Below, in pieces: positions 49,641 to 61,500 of a stretch of DNA of 64,000 bases. A model generated the notes under the pieces. It worked only from the letters and a program-made list of their open reading frames with translations. It ran no database searches and was not told the origin of the DNA. The translations under genes and the position numbers were made by a program. The first letter of the stretch is position 1. Every line of letters starts with the position of its first letter. Source of the stretch: Lepisosteus oculatus (Eukaryota; Chordata; Actinopteri; Semionotiformes; Lepisosteidae); assembly GCF_040954835.1 (NCBI RefSeq), contig NC_090714.1, positions 6,932,501 to 6,996,500 of the forward strand. The letters run 5' to 3'.

Positions 49641-50658
49641 ACTGTCATTGCTGCTGCTGCTACAACTACTACATTCAGGAGTGGATTGTATTGGAGTATA
49701 TGACAATTAGACAGGCTCCAGAATAGTCCAGGTATTGTTTTCATTGTTCTTGAAATTGTTCCTATTTTAGTCTACAGAGGTACACAGCAGTTGTATTACC
49801 TACAGGACTGTGCTATTATGGTTAGTGATCTACCTTCAATAGGTAGATCGATAAAGTGTCTTAAGGACATGGAGAATACTTGCAATATAACCTGTGTACT
49901 GTATGTAGAGGTTAATCATTTGAATCACTTTTCACTGTTATTTTCTGAAACAGGATTTTGTGTAGTGTAAAACTGAATTTTCAGAAAATGGCAGCGAACG
50001 GGTCACATTTAGATTAGAGAAATGCGTGTAAATATAGAAGGGTGTATTACATTTTCACATATAAATCATGAATTTCTTGAATCATGAAGCAGGAAAGTCG
50101 AGTAATCTTTCTTCCCCCCCTGAACAAAAATACTTTTTTTTACAGAAAAGCAGAGCTTTGAGTAATGGATCTGTTTTTAAGATGTATCTGTGTAAATATC
50201 AATCTATCTGCCTAAGTAGCTTGGTGTCTTTCTTGGTGTCTGAGCTGAATGACAGAGGAGCCCTGCAGTGAGCTGTCAGTGGCTCTGTGCTTTACTAGCC
50301 TGTCGGTCATAAGACCCTATTTCACAAAACTAAATTCTGGCAGTTTTATGATCCACCTCTGTTTAAATCAATTAAAGGGATCCAATACAACACAAGCATC
50401 GCAGTAAATATTGGGCTTTTGGGACCATAAAAAGGTTTCTTGATGAGGAATGTCAGGACACCTCCCATAACTGGCCTTTGGCAAAGCTTTGAGGTTGTAG
50501 ACAGCTTCCCATGAGGCTGCTGATGTAGCTTTCTGAAATCTGGAGGAAACATTTTGTCATATAACTCTGCTTTCTTCTCTGAGAGTGTTCATTTCTCACC
50601 TCTGTTGTAGAATTTACACTGAATTATACTTGGTTTTCCCAATTTACATTTGGGAGTA

Positions 50659-51360
50659 TCTGACCTGGTGTGTCCCCATCAGGTGTCCATCACGTGTTTG
50701 AGCCAGTGTGTGTCCATCAGGTGTCCAGGAGAGTGTCTGACTTGGTGTGACATGATGTCCAGTGAGTGTCTGACCCAGTGTGAGTGTTCATCAGGTGTCC
50801 AGGAAAGAATCTGACCCAGTGTGTGAGGTGTTTGATGCAGTGTGTGTCCATCAGGTGTCCAGTGAGGTGTTTGATGCAGTGTGTGTCCATCAGGTTTCCA
50901 GTGAGGTGTTTGATGCAGTGTGTGTCCATCAGGTGAACAGTAAGTGTCTGACCTACTGTGTGTCCATCAGGTGTACAGTGAGTCTAACTCATTGTGTGTG
51001 TCCATCAGGTGCCCAGTGAGGTGTTTGATGCAGTGTGTGTCCATCAGGTGTCCAGTGAGGTGTTTGATGCAGTGTGTGTCCATCAGGTGTACAGTAAGTG
51101 TCTGACCTACTGTGTGTCCATCAGGTGTCCAGTGAGTGTCAGACCCAGTGTGTGTGTCCATCAGGTGTCCAGTGAGTGTCAGACCCAGTGTGTGTGTCCA
51201 TCAGGTGTCCAGTGAGTGTCAGACCCTGTGTGTGTGTCCATCAGGTGTCCAGTGAGTGTCAGACCCTGTGTGTGTGTCCATCAGGTGTCCAGTGAGAGTC
51301 TGACCCAGTGTGTGTGTCCATCAGGTGTCCAGGGAGGTGTGTGACCCAGTGTGTGTGTTC
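50659..51360. repeat. minisatellite (units of about 37-40 bp) ending at the rhbdl1 exon 2 acceptor
   Basis: Roughly 17-18 units built on tgtgtgtccatcaggtgtcc plus agtgaggtgtttgatgcag or agtgagtgtcagaccc. A 39-bp version keeps an open frame (13-residue repeat) and a 40-bp version predominates on the right. Every unit contains a T/G-rich run plus ccatcag|G, resembling a 3' splice site. The array runs up to about 10 bp before the true acceptor at 51369. Confidence 0.92.
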
Positions 51361-51369
51361 TGTTGGCAG

Positions 51370-51528
51370 CTGGACCCAGAGAACACCGGTTTCATCGGAG
51401 TGGAGAACTTCACCACCCTGGTGGAGCACCATGAGCTGCAGCTGGACCCTGCCAAGCTGGAGATGCTGTTCGCCCTGGTACAGAGCAACGAGGAGGGCCA
51501 GGTCTGCTACCAGGAGCTCATCGAGCTG
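51370..51528 (+). CDS. rhbdl1: rhbdl1 coding exon 2: EF-hand-like region (53 codons)
   Basis: The acceptor is tgttggcag (ends 51369) and the donor gtgagt (51529). It encodes [20 protein letters not shown], then [32 protein letters not shown]. This is the EF-hand-like pair before the rhomboid domain. The first loop keeps D.ENTGFI and the second [11 protein letters not shown]. As I remember it, human RHBDL1 has [15 protein letters not shown] and [14 protein letters not shown], whereas RHBDL3 is more different, so RHBDL1 is the better call. Calcium binding is doubtful because several loop positions are non-standard. It is phase 0 at both ends. No pyrimidine-rich tract precedes the acceptor, only T/G. 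Confidence 0.92.
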
Positions 51529-52597
51529 GTGAGTGGGCTGCATTCAGCTTCCCAGCAGACAGGAGGGGTGAGGATTGGGGTTAATCCTTTTACACATAAC
51601 TCCTGCCCCTGTGGGCACCTGCCGTGTGGTCCCTTCAGTTACTATTATTCTATGTCTGTGTGCTAACGGCACTGATATCGGAGGCATTGCTGATTCATAA
51701 AAGCACAAGATAGCCAATGTTTTTAATTCAATCTGATATATACGTTTTCTATTATCTTAAGGTCAATTCCTTTAAGAAGTTTGTAATGTTGTTTATTTCT
51801 ATACGAGAGCAACTGTCCCTTAATAATGCATGTGAAAGAAATCTAATATCTTAAAGTTCCCATATTTATTAAAAAAAACACATGGAATAAGTAAGAACTC
51901 CGTTTCTGCTAGTGTCTGCAATTTCGGGTCTGTTTTTAAGGATAGTGTTCATGTTATGGATCAGTTTAACATTTACAATGCAGAAGGAAATACATTTCTG
52001 AGAGGTAACCAAATTTTCAACACAACCGCTGACACTTTCCTACAGTGTGGAAAATTACAGATGGGTGTACACTTTTGTTTTTTGCCATCAGTCAGCTCCC
52101 TTTAAATGTTCATTTATTTCGCTAATAAAGGAATGCAAATGAAGCCAGGCACCATCACAGCTCTTCGCAAATACAAAAAAAAAACAAACACAAAAGGAAA
52201 CAGCTCCGATTATACCATTTTATAATTCACATCTTAATTGTGCAGTGTGCATTGATTGGTCCTCTGGTGCCCTGTGGAACGAAGTGTTTGCCTGAATTAA
52301 TTAATCTGAGAGGCTTTGTCTCTTTGAACTTTGACACGTGACCCTTTGAGGGCAGCGTGAAATTGTGATTCAGGCTTTGGCCTCATTCTGGAAAGGTCAG
52401 GGGTTAGAGGTCCCAGCATACACCTTGCTGTTGTATCTTTGAGCACCACACTATCACTTTTTTTCATTTCTTCAGCTTATACCTTCCCATTAAGAATCGC
52501 AAATTGTTTCTTAACGTCTCATCTCACAACATTGACTCTTGTTCAGGGGTTGCTGCTCCAGTCAGAGGTGGTGCAGCTGTCACTGACTTTATTGCAG

Positions 52598-53092
52598 GCA
52601 CCCTTCGGCACATAGGTTATTCGTTCGCAGATCTGCTGTAGTAGCCTGGAAAGTTAATGTTCAGCAACACAGGAAGTTAGCCAGGGGCCAGGAGAGCCTT
52701 AGCCATCTAATGCCAGCTGACAAAATCTCTGGAGGCCTTATGCCAGTTACCCAGTTTGCATGTTGAAGAATCCCGGTTACAGTTGGCTACAGATGAGGTC
52801 CAGGCTTCAAGTCATCGAGCTCAGCCTGTAATCTGAATGAGTGCCTTTACTTGCCAGTTGGGAGCCCTGGGATCTTGCACTTTAACCTGATCGGACTTTC
52901 TGTGACCTCCACTGAGACCAGATAAGCTCTGAGTTCGGCAGGCGTGTGCAGCACTTGAATAATGTCTCGCTGGACACTTAGGCTTGGTCCCAAACGTGCT
53001 ATCAGTAGCTCTGACGCAGGCGTGGTGCCAGTGAATGGGAAGCACTCCTCTGTACATACGTTATTCCTTCACAGATCTGCTGCAGTGGCTGG
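52598..53092. repeat. diverged direct repeat of about 50 bp, copies 444 bp apart
   Basis: 52598-52649 and 53042-53092 share gcac-c-tc-g-acata-gttattc-ttc-cagatctgctg-agt-gc-tgg at roughly four fifths of positions. They may be ends of one larger repeat or a tandem unit of an unrecognised family. Confidence 0.6.
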
Positions 53093-53902
53093 GGCACTAA
53101 GCGTTCTGCCATCGAAGACGTGATAAAGTGAGCTAAACACAGCAACGCCTGAGTATAGATATACATCGTTACCGAAAATCAGAAATGGCTTCCATTAAGA
53201 TAAGGTTTCGAAAGGTGTTACTGCAGAATTATATTTTTAATTGGCAAGTTAAATCTGCTGTGCTTGCAGGGCTTAATTTGGCATGGCTGCTGTAGATTTT
53301 TAAACTAACTGTGTTGCTAATAGAGATATACAGCTTATCTGTGTGTGGTTTGCATGTGTTATAGTATCAAAGTAACACAAATTTACTATTCAGGCAGAGG
53401 TCATTCTAGATTATGTCTCTTTAAAAACCAGTCTGTAAATCCCGTTGTTTAGGAAATTAGGGTTGAAATTCTTCGGAATGGGGATGTGAAATAGCTGCTG
53501 CCGTGTCAGCTGTGTCTGTGCACGGTTAGACTTGATGTAACGGGGGGAAGTGGAGGCGAAATGGGATTTTGACAGGCAGAGAAATTGTGCGGGGAGAGTA
53601 GAGTTTGACGGACAGCCCCAGGCCTGGGAATGGTGAGATAAGGGGCTGGCAGGGCTCCCACAGTCGGAATGAAGTGTTTTTCTGGAGAACAGGGAAAGTC
53701 GAGGTATGTACGTCGTCCGACCAGCCACTCATTCAGCTTTTCTGCCCACAGAGGTGGAAAACTGGCGTTCCATCAAGTCAATTTAACTTCTCCTTTCCAG
53801 ACAGGCCGAGTAAGAAAGGGCCACCGTGCCGCGTGATCAGCAGTAAATCCATCAGTTTAAAAAATATGAAGATTACAAGCGGCAAAAATGGAAGATAAGT
53901 AC

Positions 53903-54191
53903 TCAATGGCCACAATATTAGGAGCAAGTCAAACAAACAGGAGGTCCCAGTCAGAGACGGCAGATGGCTGGCTGCCGGAGCACGAGACGGGCTGCCATTG
54001 CCTTCCCTGACCATTACAATCCCCGGATCAGATACTGGTGGAGCCGGTAGGATGTGTGGTACAGTCCCACACACCGTTCGGCCTCAGAAGGTCAACCAGC
54101 ACACCCTGTCCTGTTTGAGCCGTTCAAGCTACTCATCAAGGCCCAGTGCGTTACCCAGCAGGGGGTGGGTTCCTAATATTTTGGTCAGTGA
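53903..54191. mobile_element. 289-bp MITE-like DNA transposon with 21-bp terminal inverted repeats
   Basis: The left end TCAATGGCCACAATATTAGG (53903-53922, next base A) and the right end, read on the other strand, TCACTGACCAAAATATTAGG match at 17 of 20 positions. The interior has no transposase. The ATGGCCAC..TATTAGG terminus resembles a widespread fish non-autonomous DNA transposon that I remember by its GGCCACTTTATTAGG ends; a clear target-site duplication was not seen. Confidence 0.7.
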
Positions 54192-56324
54192 CAGTATTAC
54201 ACTTCATATCACTGCACCACATACGTAGCCTTTGAAGAAAGACAATCTCTGTGTTGTGTATATCAGATATAAGTCTATCTTGTACCTTTAAGGTATGTGT
54301 ACATACAGTACCCCTGCGTGTCAACGTGTAAAGAAAATATCCTGACAAACTGAAATAGAATTTGGCATCCGGACAGTCCTCAGAACGTAAGTGGGATGCA
54401 AAGTGGATTGAGCTTTTTGATCAAGTGAAGGCGCTCTTTCACTGATTCATGAAGGAAATCACACACTGCTCAGCTAGCGCTCCTGTAGAAGAGGCCTGGT
54501 GTGGTTTCCAGCCCTGCGGGCCTGTTTGTGTTTATCCTGGGGCCCGACGCAGTCAAAACAACCTCCCCTCCTTATTCGGCAAAACCAACCCTTTCCTCTG
54601 TGCTTCGTCCCCGCCATGGGCTGCAGCCAGGCGCAGGACGAACTTCATAAACATCCATTTCAGGCCCTGCCTGTTCCTGAGCGGCGCACAGGGCCTTAAT
54701 TGTGCAATTTTCTCAGGGGACGTTGCCCTGATTATTTTGAAGACGGGGCTGTGGGAGGAGCTCTAGAGGGAACCTGCTGAGGGCAGAGAGCATCTCGCTG
54801 GCCTGTCTGCTTCCTCGATTGATCAAGCTTGCAAAGCCTCACTTGGGCCCAGCAGGGGCTGTGTGGAAGTCAGCTGCACATCATAGCAGAGGAGTAATTG
54901 AGATAGCTGGCTGAAGTTGTACCCAGTCACAGGACGCCCCCTGGAGACATGCAATCAACTGTTAAAAAGTCCTTATATTTTTGGAATCTGCATCCACAGT
55001 GCATTTGGTAAAATCCTGCAGAGTTTCTCATTTTTGAAGGGGACTGGTTTATCATAACAAATAAACTTTCTCTAGAAATATGTTCCCTCAAGTGATTCAG
55101 ATTGTGTCTACCGTTCTTGTCTCATTGCATACAAAAAACCAAGACCTCAGTCCTGCAATCCAGACTCCCTGTGAAATTTGTTTTTTTTTTTCCTGCTGAG
55201 ATCCTAATTACACAGATTCATGGCCGGGTTTTGATTTGGGATCGTGAGCTATTTTTCCATTTAATATCCTCTCGCCTTTGTAATTGACACTTCTTAATCA
55301 GAACTGCTCAAAGGCACAGCCCTCATACAAGTACAAGGGGGCTGGGAACCATGCGGTTCTGTTATTTCACATCAGCCATACAATGGTCAGTATTGTAAAG
55401 ACCGATTTTCTGACATGTTTGAAAGCAGGACACCTATCGTGTGTGTCGGTGGCAATGACGCCTGTGATTTTACTGGCTGAGGCTACAAAAGATGTGTGAC
55501 GAACAGATGTATTTGTCTGTCTGGCATTTCCCGAGGTCAGAAGGATTCTTTCCCTGTGGATGGTTACATACACGTCCTTTCCAAATATTTCCATTTTCCT
55601 GACACAACACACATGGCAGCAAAGTAGTCTTTTCGTGCTGCGTCTAAGGGTATAAAAGTGCACAGAAAGGCACTCTACCTACTGTATAGGGCTGAGGTCT
55701 GAGAGAAAATGGTGTCTCACTTCTCACTCTCATGATGGCCCTCCTTAATTTCCAAACTACACTGAGCTGTGCTGTGATTTCTTGCAGCTGTCCCCAACGG
55801 TATCCATAATCCACACTGAGAGCAAGTTTATAGGTACTGTACCTGGCAAGCCTGGGGGAATGCTACTGGGCAGATATCCTGGCAGTCTAAACCTAGGTTT
55901 GCATTTGGCAAACTAAGTACCACTGCTTGGAGCACCTCAGTCAAATTCAGCTAAAGAACTATGTTTTAAAATGTAGTCTGACAAAGAATTTAAATAGTCA
56001 AGCATTCTCATAATAAGTTCCCTGAGTTCCAAGTGTGTCCAAATGGCTTACATTTTCAGAGACCTACTGTAGCTATTGAAAGGATCTGAACCCCAGCACT
56101 TGTTGCAGGGTTAGTAGCGATTTCTGCCCCGAGCCTCATCCAGTTTTTCAAGAACTGACAATGTGTCAAGGCTTGACCAAGCGATTAAAGTGCACAAGAG
56201 GTTTAGGGAATTCAAAACGTTGGTGGAATTAAACTCAGGGGACTGTAGTGATCTTGAGGAGGGATGTAGGATGGAGAAACGCGTCTTGAAACTCCTTGAG
56301 GTGTCAGTCTTCACAGGGGTTGAT

Positions 56325-56376
56325 GTTATCTAAGCACTTTGAGAAGCCACCTTTAAAGGCGCTATATAAAATAAAG

Positions 56377-56420
<44 letters not shown>
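56325..56420 (+). mobile_element. L2-like LINE 3' end with (TTA)n tail
   Basis: gttgatgttatctaagcact, ttgagaagccacctttaaag and gcgctatataaaataaag lead into about 14 TTA/ATT repeats (56379-56420). This is the L2-type 3' end shared with the SINE tails in the window, but without any SINE body. Part of the preceding 100-200 bp may belong to the LINE. Confidence 0.6.
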
Positions 56421-57612
56421 CATCTGACAGGACAATTAGAGGACTTGCGTAAATTGCTCTGCACTCAAAGACCCAATTGCAACCCTCCATTTCCTTGTGG
56501 AAAGGAATTATTTTGACATTGTTGTTTAATTCTTCTTACCAGTCCGATAGGATTGGTTAGCTCTGATTGGAGGAGCAGGACGTCGCTCATTGACATCACT
56601 GCAGACACTGGGGAGGTCAGAGAAAATGCAGTTTTGCCAGGTAGCCCTGGTTGACTTATTTCACCCCTCCTCCCTGGCTGGCTCCTGTCGCAGTCACATT
56701 CAAACAGCGACGTGAACATGGAGCCCAGCCAACGTTCAAGGTGAGGAACTTTCCTATGATGAGTTTATAAACTAAAAAGATCGTGAAAGTCAGGTTCAGA
56801 GCCAGCAGTGACACACGGGTTCTAAACACAAAATTCAGAATCTCACCGTTCTCTGCTTGTTGCTCTGTTTTTGGTCTGAATGAGTCCTATTCTATTGTCT
56901 TGTTGGATGCCATGATCCCTAGGTGAATGAGAAATTAAGGCCTTTAGCCTTGTGACACTTAACAGTGCTGGGGCTTGGACTGGCAGACATTCTGTTTGGC
57001 TGGATCTGTAACAGGCTGGGTTGTGCTGGGTGAATACAGCTCAACACTTGCCCAAACAAATCCAGCATGCTGGTTAATATTCCACCTGACCATTTAAAAA
57101 AAAAATCAGTCAGGAATACCTAAGAGACTCGAACTGTTAGGATGCCTCTGCAGTTGCGATATAGCGTGTGGCCTCACTGACAGGTGTGCTGCTCAAAATC
57201 CTGAACAGTCTTGAGCTGAACTGTTAGTCTTCCAGCTCTGCTGAAGGATGTGACATATGCCACTTTCTGTAAGTCTTACAGCCTGACTTCAACAAGGGAT
57301 TGCTATTAGTTTTACCCCTGGAATAAATAGCAATAACAACTGCACATAGGGGACACACACGACCATAGCAATGTGAAATACGATAAGGACTGCATGTCAT
57401 TTTAGAAGTTTTTTTAAATGGTATTGGTCTCCATTTCATTCAGCAATACTGTACATCACTTCATTGTAGGCGTGGATTCACTGTAGTGAAAATAATTTTG
57501 CATTATATAACATATAATATTATAATTAAAGGTTCTATTATTATATTATATTATTAGGTGATATTAAAGGTGCTTTCAGAATAATTTCAGAAAGCAGCTG
57601 AAGTAGAGAGCT

Positions 57613-57725
57613 GTGTCAGCATGCGTAGGCTGCAAATGAAAGGTTTATTCTATGCGGAAAAGTCTTCTTTGGATTTTGTTCTTTTCTTCTCTTTTCAGCA
57701 TAGAACAAACCTTTCCTTGTTCCAT
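57613..57725. mobile_element. inverted-repeat element (family P), short diverged copy
   Basis: gtgtcagcatgcgtaggctg, then caaatgaaaggtttattcta, and a reverse-oriented cttttcagcatagaacaaac plus ctttccttgttcc. The aacgtt core and the gccttcttc segments are largely lost. Confidence 0.65.
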
Positions 57726-58059
57726 CATTTCAGAACGCTACAGTACATTTGCTGTACATCTGTAGCCTTTCATTCAGTCTATGCAGATCATTAAAATAGG
57801 CTTTGAGTGTTATTTACTTTAGAAGACTCTAATCCATTTTAATTCTAATTCTAACTTAAACTACTCTTAAAGAAAATACATTTTTTTTCCTTCATACCTT
57901 TGGAATATGTTGTTAGAGACCCAGGTAAAAAATGATTTGTCACATATTTCTGTTGTCCAGCAATAAAGTCCAGCTTTAGAACTGCTGTTGCTCCAGGACT
58001 GCATTGCTGTGGTTTCGCAATGTTAGTGTTGGCTGCATTAGACGATGTTAAGAGCAACA

Positions 58060-58495
58060 TGGGGGGCCAGCAGGGGGCGCTCAACCTGCGGTCCATGTGG
58101 GTCCTAATGCCCAAGTATAGTGACCGGGACACTATACTGTAAACAGGGGCCGTCCTTCAGATGAGACGTAAAACCGAGGTCCTGACTGTCTGTGGTCATT
58201 AAAAATCCCAGGGCGTTTCTGGAAAAGAGTAGGGGTGTAACCCCGGCATCCTGGCCAAATTTCCCATTGGCGCTTACCAATCATGGCCTCCTAATAATCC
58301 CCATCTATGAATTGGCTTCATTACTCTGCTCTCCTCCCCACTGATAACTGGTGTGTGGGGAGTGTACTGGTGCACTATGGCTGCTGTCGCATCATCCAGG
58401 TGGGGCTGCACACTGGTGGTGGTGGAGGAGAGTCCCCATTACCTGTAAAGAGCTTTGAGTGGAGTGTCCAGAAAAGTGCTATATAAGTGTAAGCA

Positions 58496-58533
<38 letters not shown>
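58060..58533 (+). mobile_element. 5S-derived SINE, head-truncated (copy 10), with (ATT)n tail
   Basis: It runs from gggccagcagggggcgctca to gcta-type tatataagtgtaagcaatta and then about a dozen ATT repeats (58496-58533). It is well conserved, so probably a young copy. Confidence 0.87.
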
Positions 58534-58534
<1 letters not shown>

Positions 58535-61500
58535 ACAAGGCAATTGGGCTGATCAGCCTTCCTCCTGGCTGAGCCTTTTGATCCAGGTGTCACAGGTTCA
58601 AGTGGGTTCAACCATGGCTTCAGCCATATCACTAGATGACTGTAACCTGGATTGCCTAAGCAGTGGCACCCTACTGGCTGGGTGCTGCAGAGGAAGGAAT
58701 CGTGACTCATCGTCTGGGACATGCCTTATGGATGCGCCACACCTCTAGCTGATGCTGTTGTGGCACAGGATGGTGACATGCCAAAAGATGAATGAGATCA
58801 AAGCCGGACAGGTCAGAGGAGTCACGTCCTGTGCCTCCTTGTGTGGGGTTGCAGGTGTTGGTCCGCACCAAGCCTGGGAAATACAACATTGGTCATTCCA
58901 AATTAGGAGGGGATATTCCTCTATAAAAAAGGTAAGAAAACAGGGTAAAAAAGGTTGATAATGATAATTGGTTTTAACAGAAAAGGCCTAAGAACAGAAC
59001 AACAAATTAGAGAAACAGATTCAGTGTATAGAACTAATTTGGTTGCTCAGTAGCTAATCCACCCCAAAATGGGAACGTTTTTTGAAGAACCCCCCAGTTG
59101 TGTCTGAACAGTTTGTGTCAGCACCCACAACTCCCTGTGTCCACTGGAGGAAATGAACGATAGAATGTAGTTTGGTTTTATCCTAAGTTTAAATGCATTA
59201 AACTGAGATAAAGTAAGACTGCCACACTGCAATACAGAGCAGTTGCAGAATGGGCTGGTATGTACTTACAAAACAGAAATTAGATGAGCTTTCTAGCTGT
59301 TACTGGTGTTTACTGTGTTACTGGTGACACAGTTGAAGCAGAGAGAATCCAGGAACTATTTATACTTACATTTTCTCTTTTTTGTTATTTTTGTGCCCAA
59401 ACTGCTGTGATGAAATATTGTTCTTTTAATGCAAAGAATTTCTATTAACTTAATTGTTTACTCCTTTGTTCCAACATGTTTGATTAAGGATTTCTATCTA
59501 AAAAACTAATAACACAGCAGCAAAACATGAAGATTTCTGTAAAAGGGAGCATTTGATTCAATAAAAAATTCTGTGTTGTATGAAAGTACACTAAAAAGAT
59601 TATCAAAAGGATGCACAGACTCATCTCTCTGTGGATTTGACTAAATTTAATGATTTGAGAGCTTGGTAGTTTTTGGATTAAAACTGATATTGAAAACGGA
59701 ATTCATTAATTAATCCAATGCTACCACTTCAAATGGATTAGCTCTCTGGCCGGACCAAGTATTCAACCAACAGATGCTGAGGCTAATTTAAGCCCAGTAA
59801 TGAAGTCTGAAAGGTCAGTGTTTTGTGGGACTGCTTTGAAAAAAAAAATTTAAGCGTGCAGTCTTATATAATCCATGTTACTCTTAACTGCACACATCTA
59901 TCTGTACAAATGCAATCAAAATAAGGTAACAAGCTTGAAATATCAAATTCTCTATGATCTGCACACAAGTGGGGACTCATTTCTTTTTAAAGCATCTTTC
60001 AGCTACAAGCTGAATTGATAACTGTGCATTGATCTAGCTCAAAATAGTAAGAACAGAACTAAGGAAATAATTGATGCCTTCTGTTTTGCAGAATTCCAGT
60101 TGCTTGGATAGATCAGAGTCTTATTTTTTACTGGGTCCAAACTCTCATCACAGCATGCTCTCAGTAGGAATTTGCAGCACATGTCTGTAGTCTAATTCTT
60201 CTGTCTGCATTGCCTCAGGTAACTAGCCTGGTCCTGTTTGTCATCAGCAAGTGGGCTCCTCAGTCCGAGTCCCTTTTACTCGATTTGTGTTGAGACATTT
60301 CAGTCCCCAGCAGAAAAGCTCCAGACCGATCTGTTCACAGTACATCTGTTCTGCCAGGTACACCAGCCTCTGGAATGCCATACTGCAATCTAGTGTGACA
60401 GCCGGGCAACCTGTATCAATTACTAAAAAAGCTGGTTATTGCTGTGCAGTGGGAGGTTGTGTTTCTAACTTGTTATTGAATGATAATGTGTCAGAACAGT
60501 CATAATTTCATTGCTAGTGGTTGCCAATTAAGCACTAGGTCATTTAACAACAAACATGTTGCCTTGGTGGTCAAATTGAGTATTCACTCTTCCTTACACT
60601 CATAATGTGGAGAAAATGTAAATATTGCTCATCAGTAATATACACTTGTGAGCATAAGGGCTGTAAGAGGCTGCGCTCCTTGTAAGAGGGCAGTATGGTT
60701 CAGGCTGTGGAATATAAGTCATACGCTTGTGGCTTTGCTGTGCACAAGGCCATTGTCCTCTTGAGTGAGGTACTCCACTGAAATCATCCTCATGTGCTCT
60801 CAGCAAAAGATCTAGCTAAAGAGCTGTTGGGTAATCCTCTGTTCCTCATCTATGTCACTTACATGACTTATTCCTTGATATAAGGGCCTCACATGCCTCT
60901 AAAACTAGTTCAGAAATTGGTGTGAACAAAGATCACACCTGAACTCTGCTCTTGTTCCAGATGAGATAAAAGGCAAGGTGGGTGATGGAGGTCTACTTCT
61001 ATCTAGTAGTAGCTCAAAATCTAGTAGCTCAAAATCATTTGGAACCAGGTTATGTCATGCAGGCAGGTTCATTTTTTTTTTTAAAAGGGAACACAGACAA
61101 GGTTAGTTGATCTCAAGTGCCCTTTGTGGTTTGTAGTTAAGGTATATGTACTGTACATACTGTATGCCAGCTACTAGCTACTGCACTTATGGGTACTGTA
61201 AGTCATAGGTAAAGTGTCTGATTATGCTCATTAATACCAAGTGATGTATCTGAGAGCAGAGTTAATGCGAGAGGTAATACTGTCACAGAAAAAGGAATAA
61301 TTCCCTTTCTTCTGGACGTTCGCAGAGATGCAAAATCTAAATGGTGCTTTGAGTGTGTAGAGTAAGCTCGTTACAATTTTGGTCACAGAGGCTCGCTGCT
61401 GTTTGGTGCACAACATTCCGTTCACATGCCCATTGTCTGATTTTACTTTCATGCGCTCACTTCAAAGAGAATTAAAACCCGCTTAAAGCAGCCGTTGGCC

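Larger units (their letters stand above)
37847..51369 (+). other. rhbdl1 intron 1 (13.5 kb)
   Basis: It runs from the gtaagc donor at 37847 to the gttggcag acceptor ending 51369. It contains a CpG island with an RFX X-box (about 44840-45110), SINE fragments (45722-46067 and 49413-49640), an inverted-repeat element (41483-41680) and a minisatellite (50659-51360). A 142-codon - strand frame at 46207-46635 is the longest unexplained frame in the intron apart from those in the CpG island; no domain was recognised. The stretches 37850-41480, 42000-43860 and 46640-49410 hold nothing supported. Confidence 0.75.

Noticed and set aside
50780..51215. Repeat-protein coding frames across the minisatellite
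   Set aside because: They are open because the unit is 39 bp in part of the array; 40-bp units break the frame and no start or donor context supports a stable exon.
58560..58760. Possible further tRNA-like SINE fragment after the 5S SINE tail
   Set aside because: A ggttcaagtgggttcaacc segment is suggestive, but there is no A box at a proper distance and no second copy.
60700..60800. V-SINE-like central sequence (cctcttgagtgaggtactcc)
   Set aside because: The match is short, and no head or tail could be identified.
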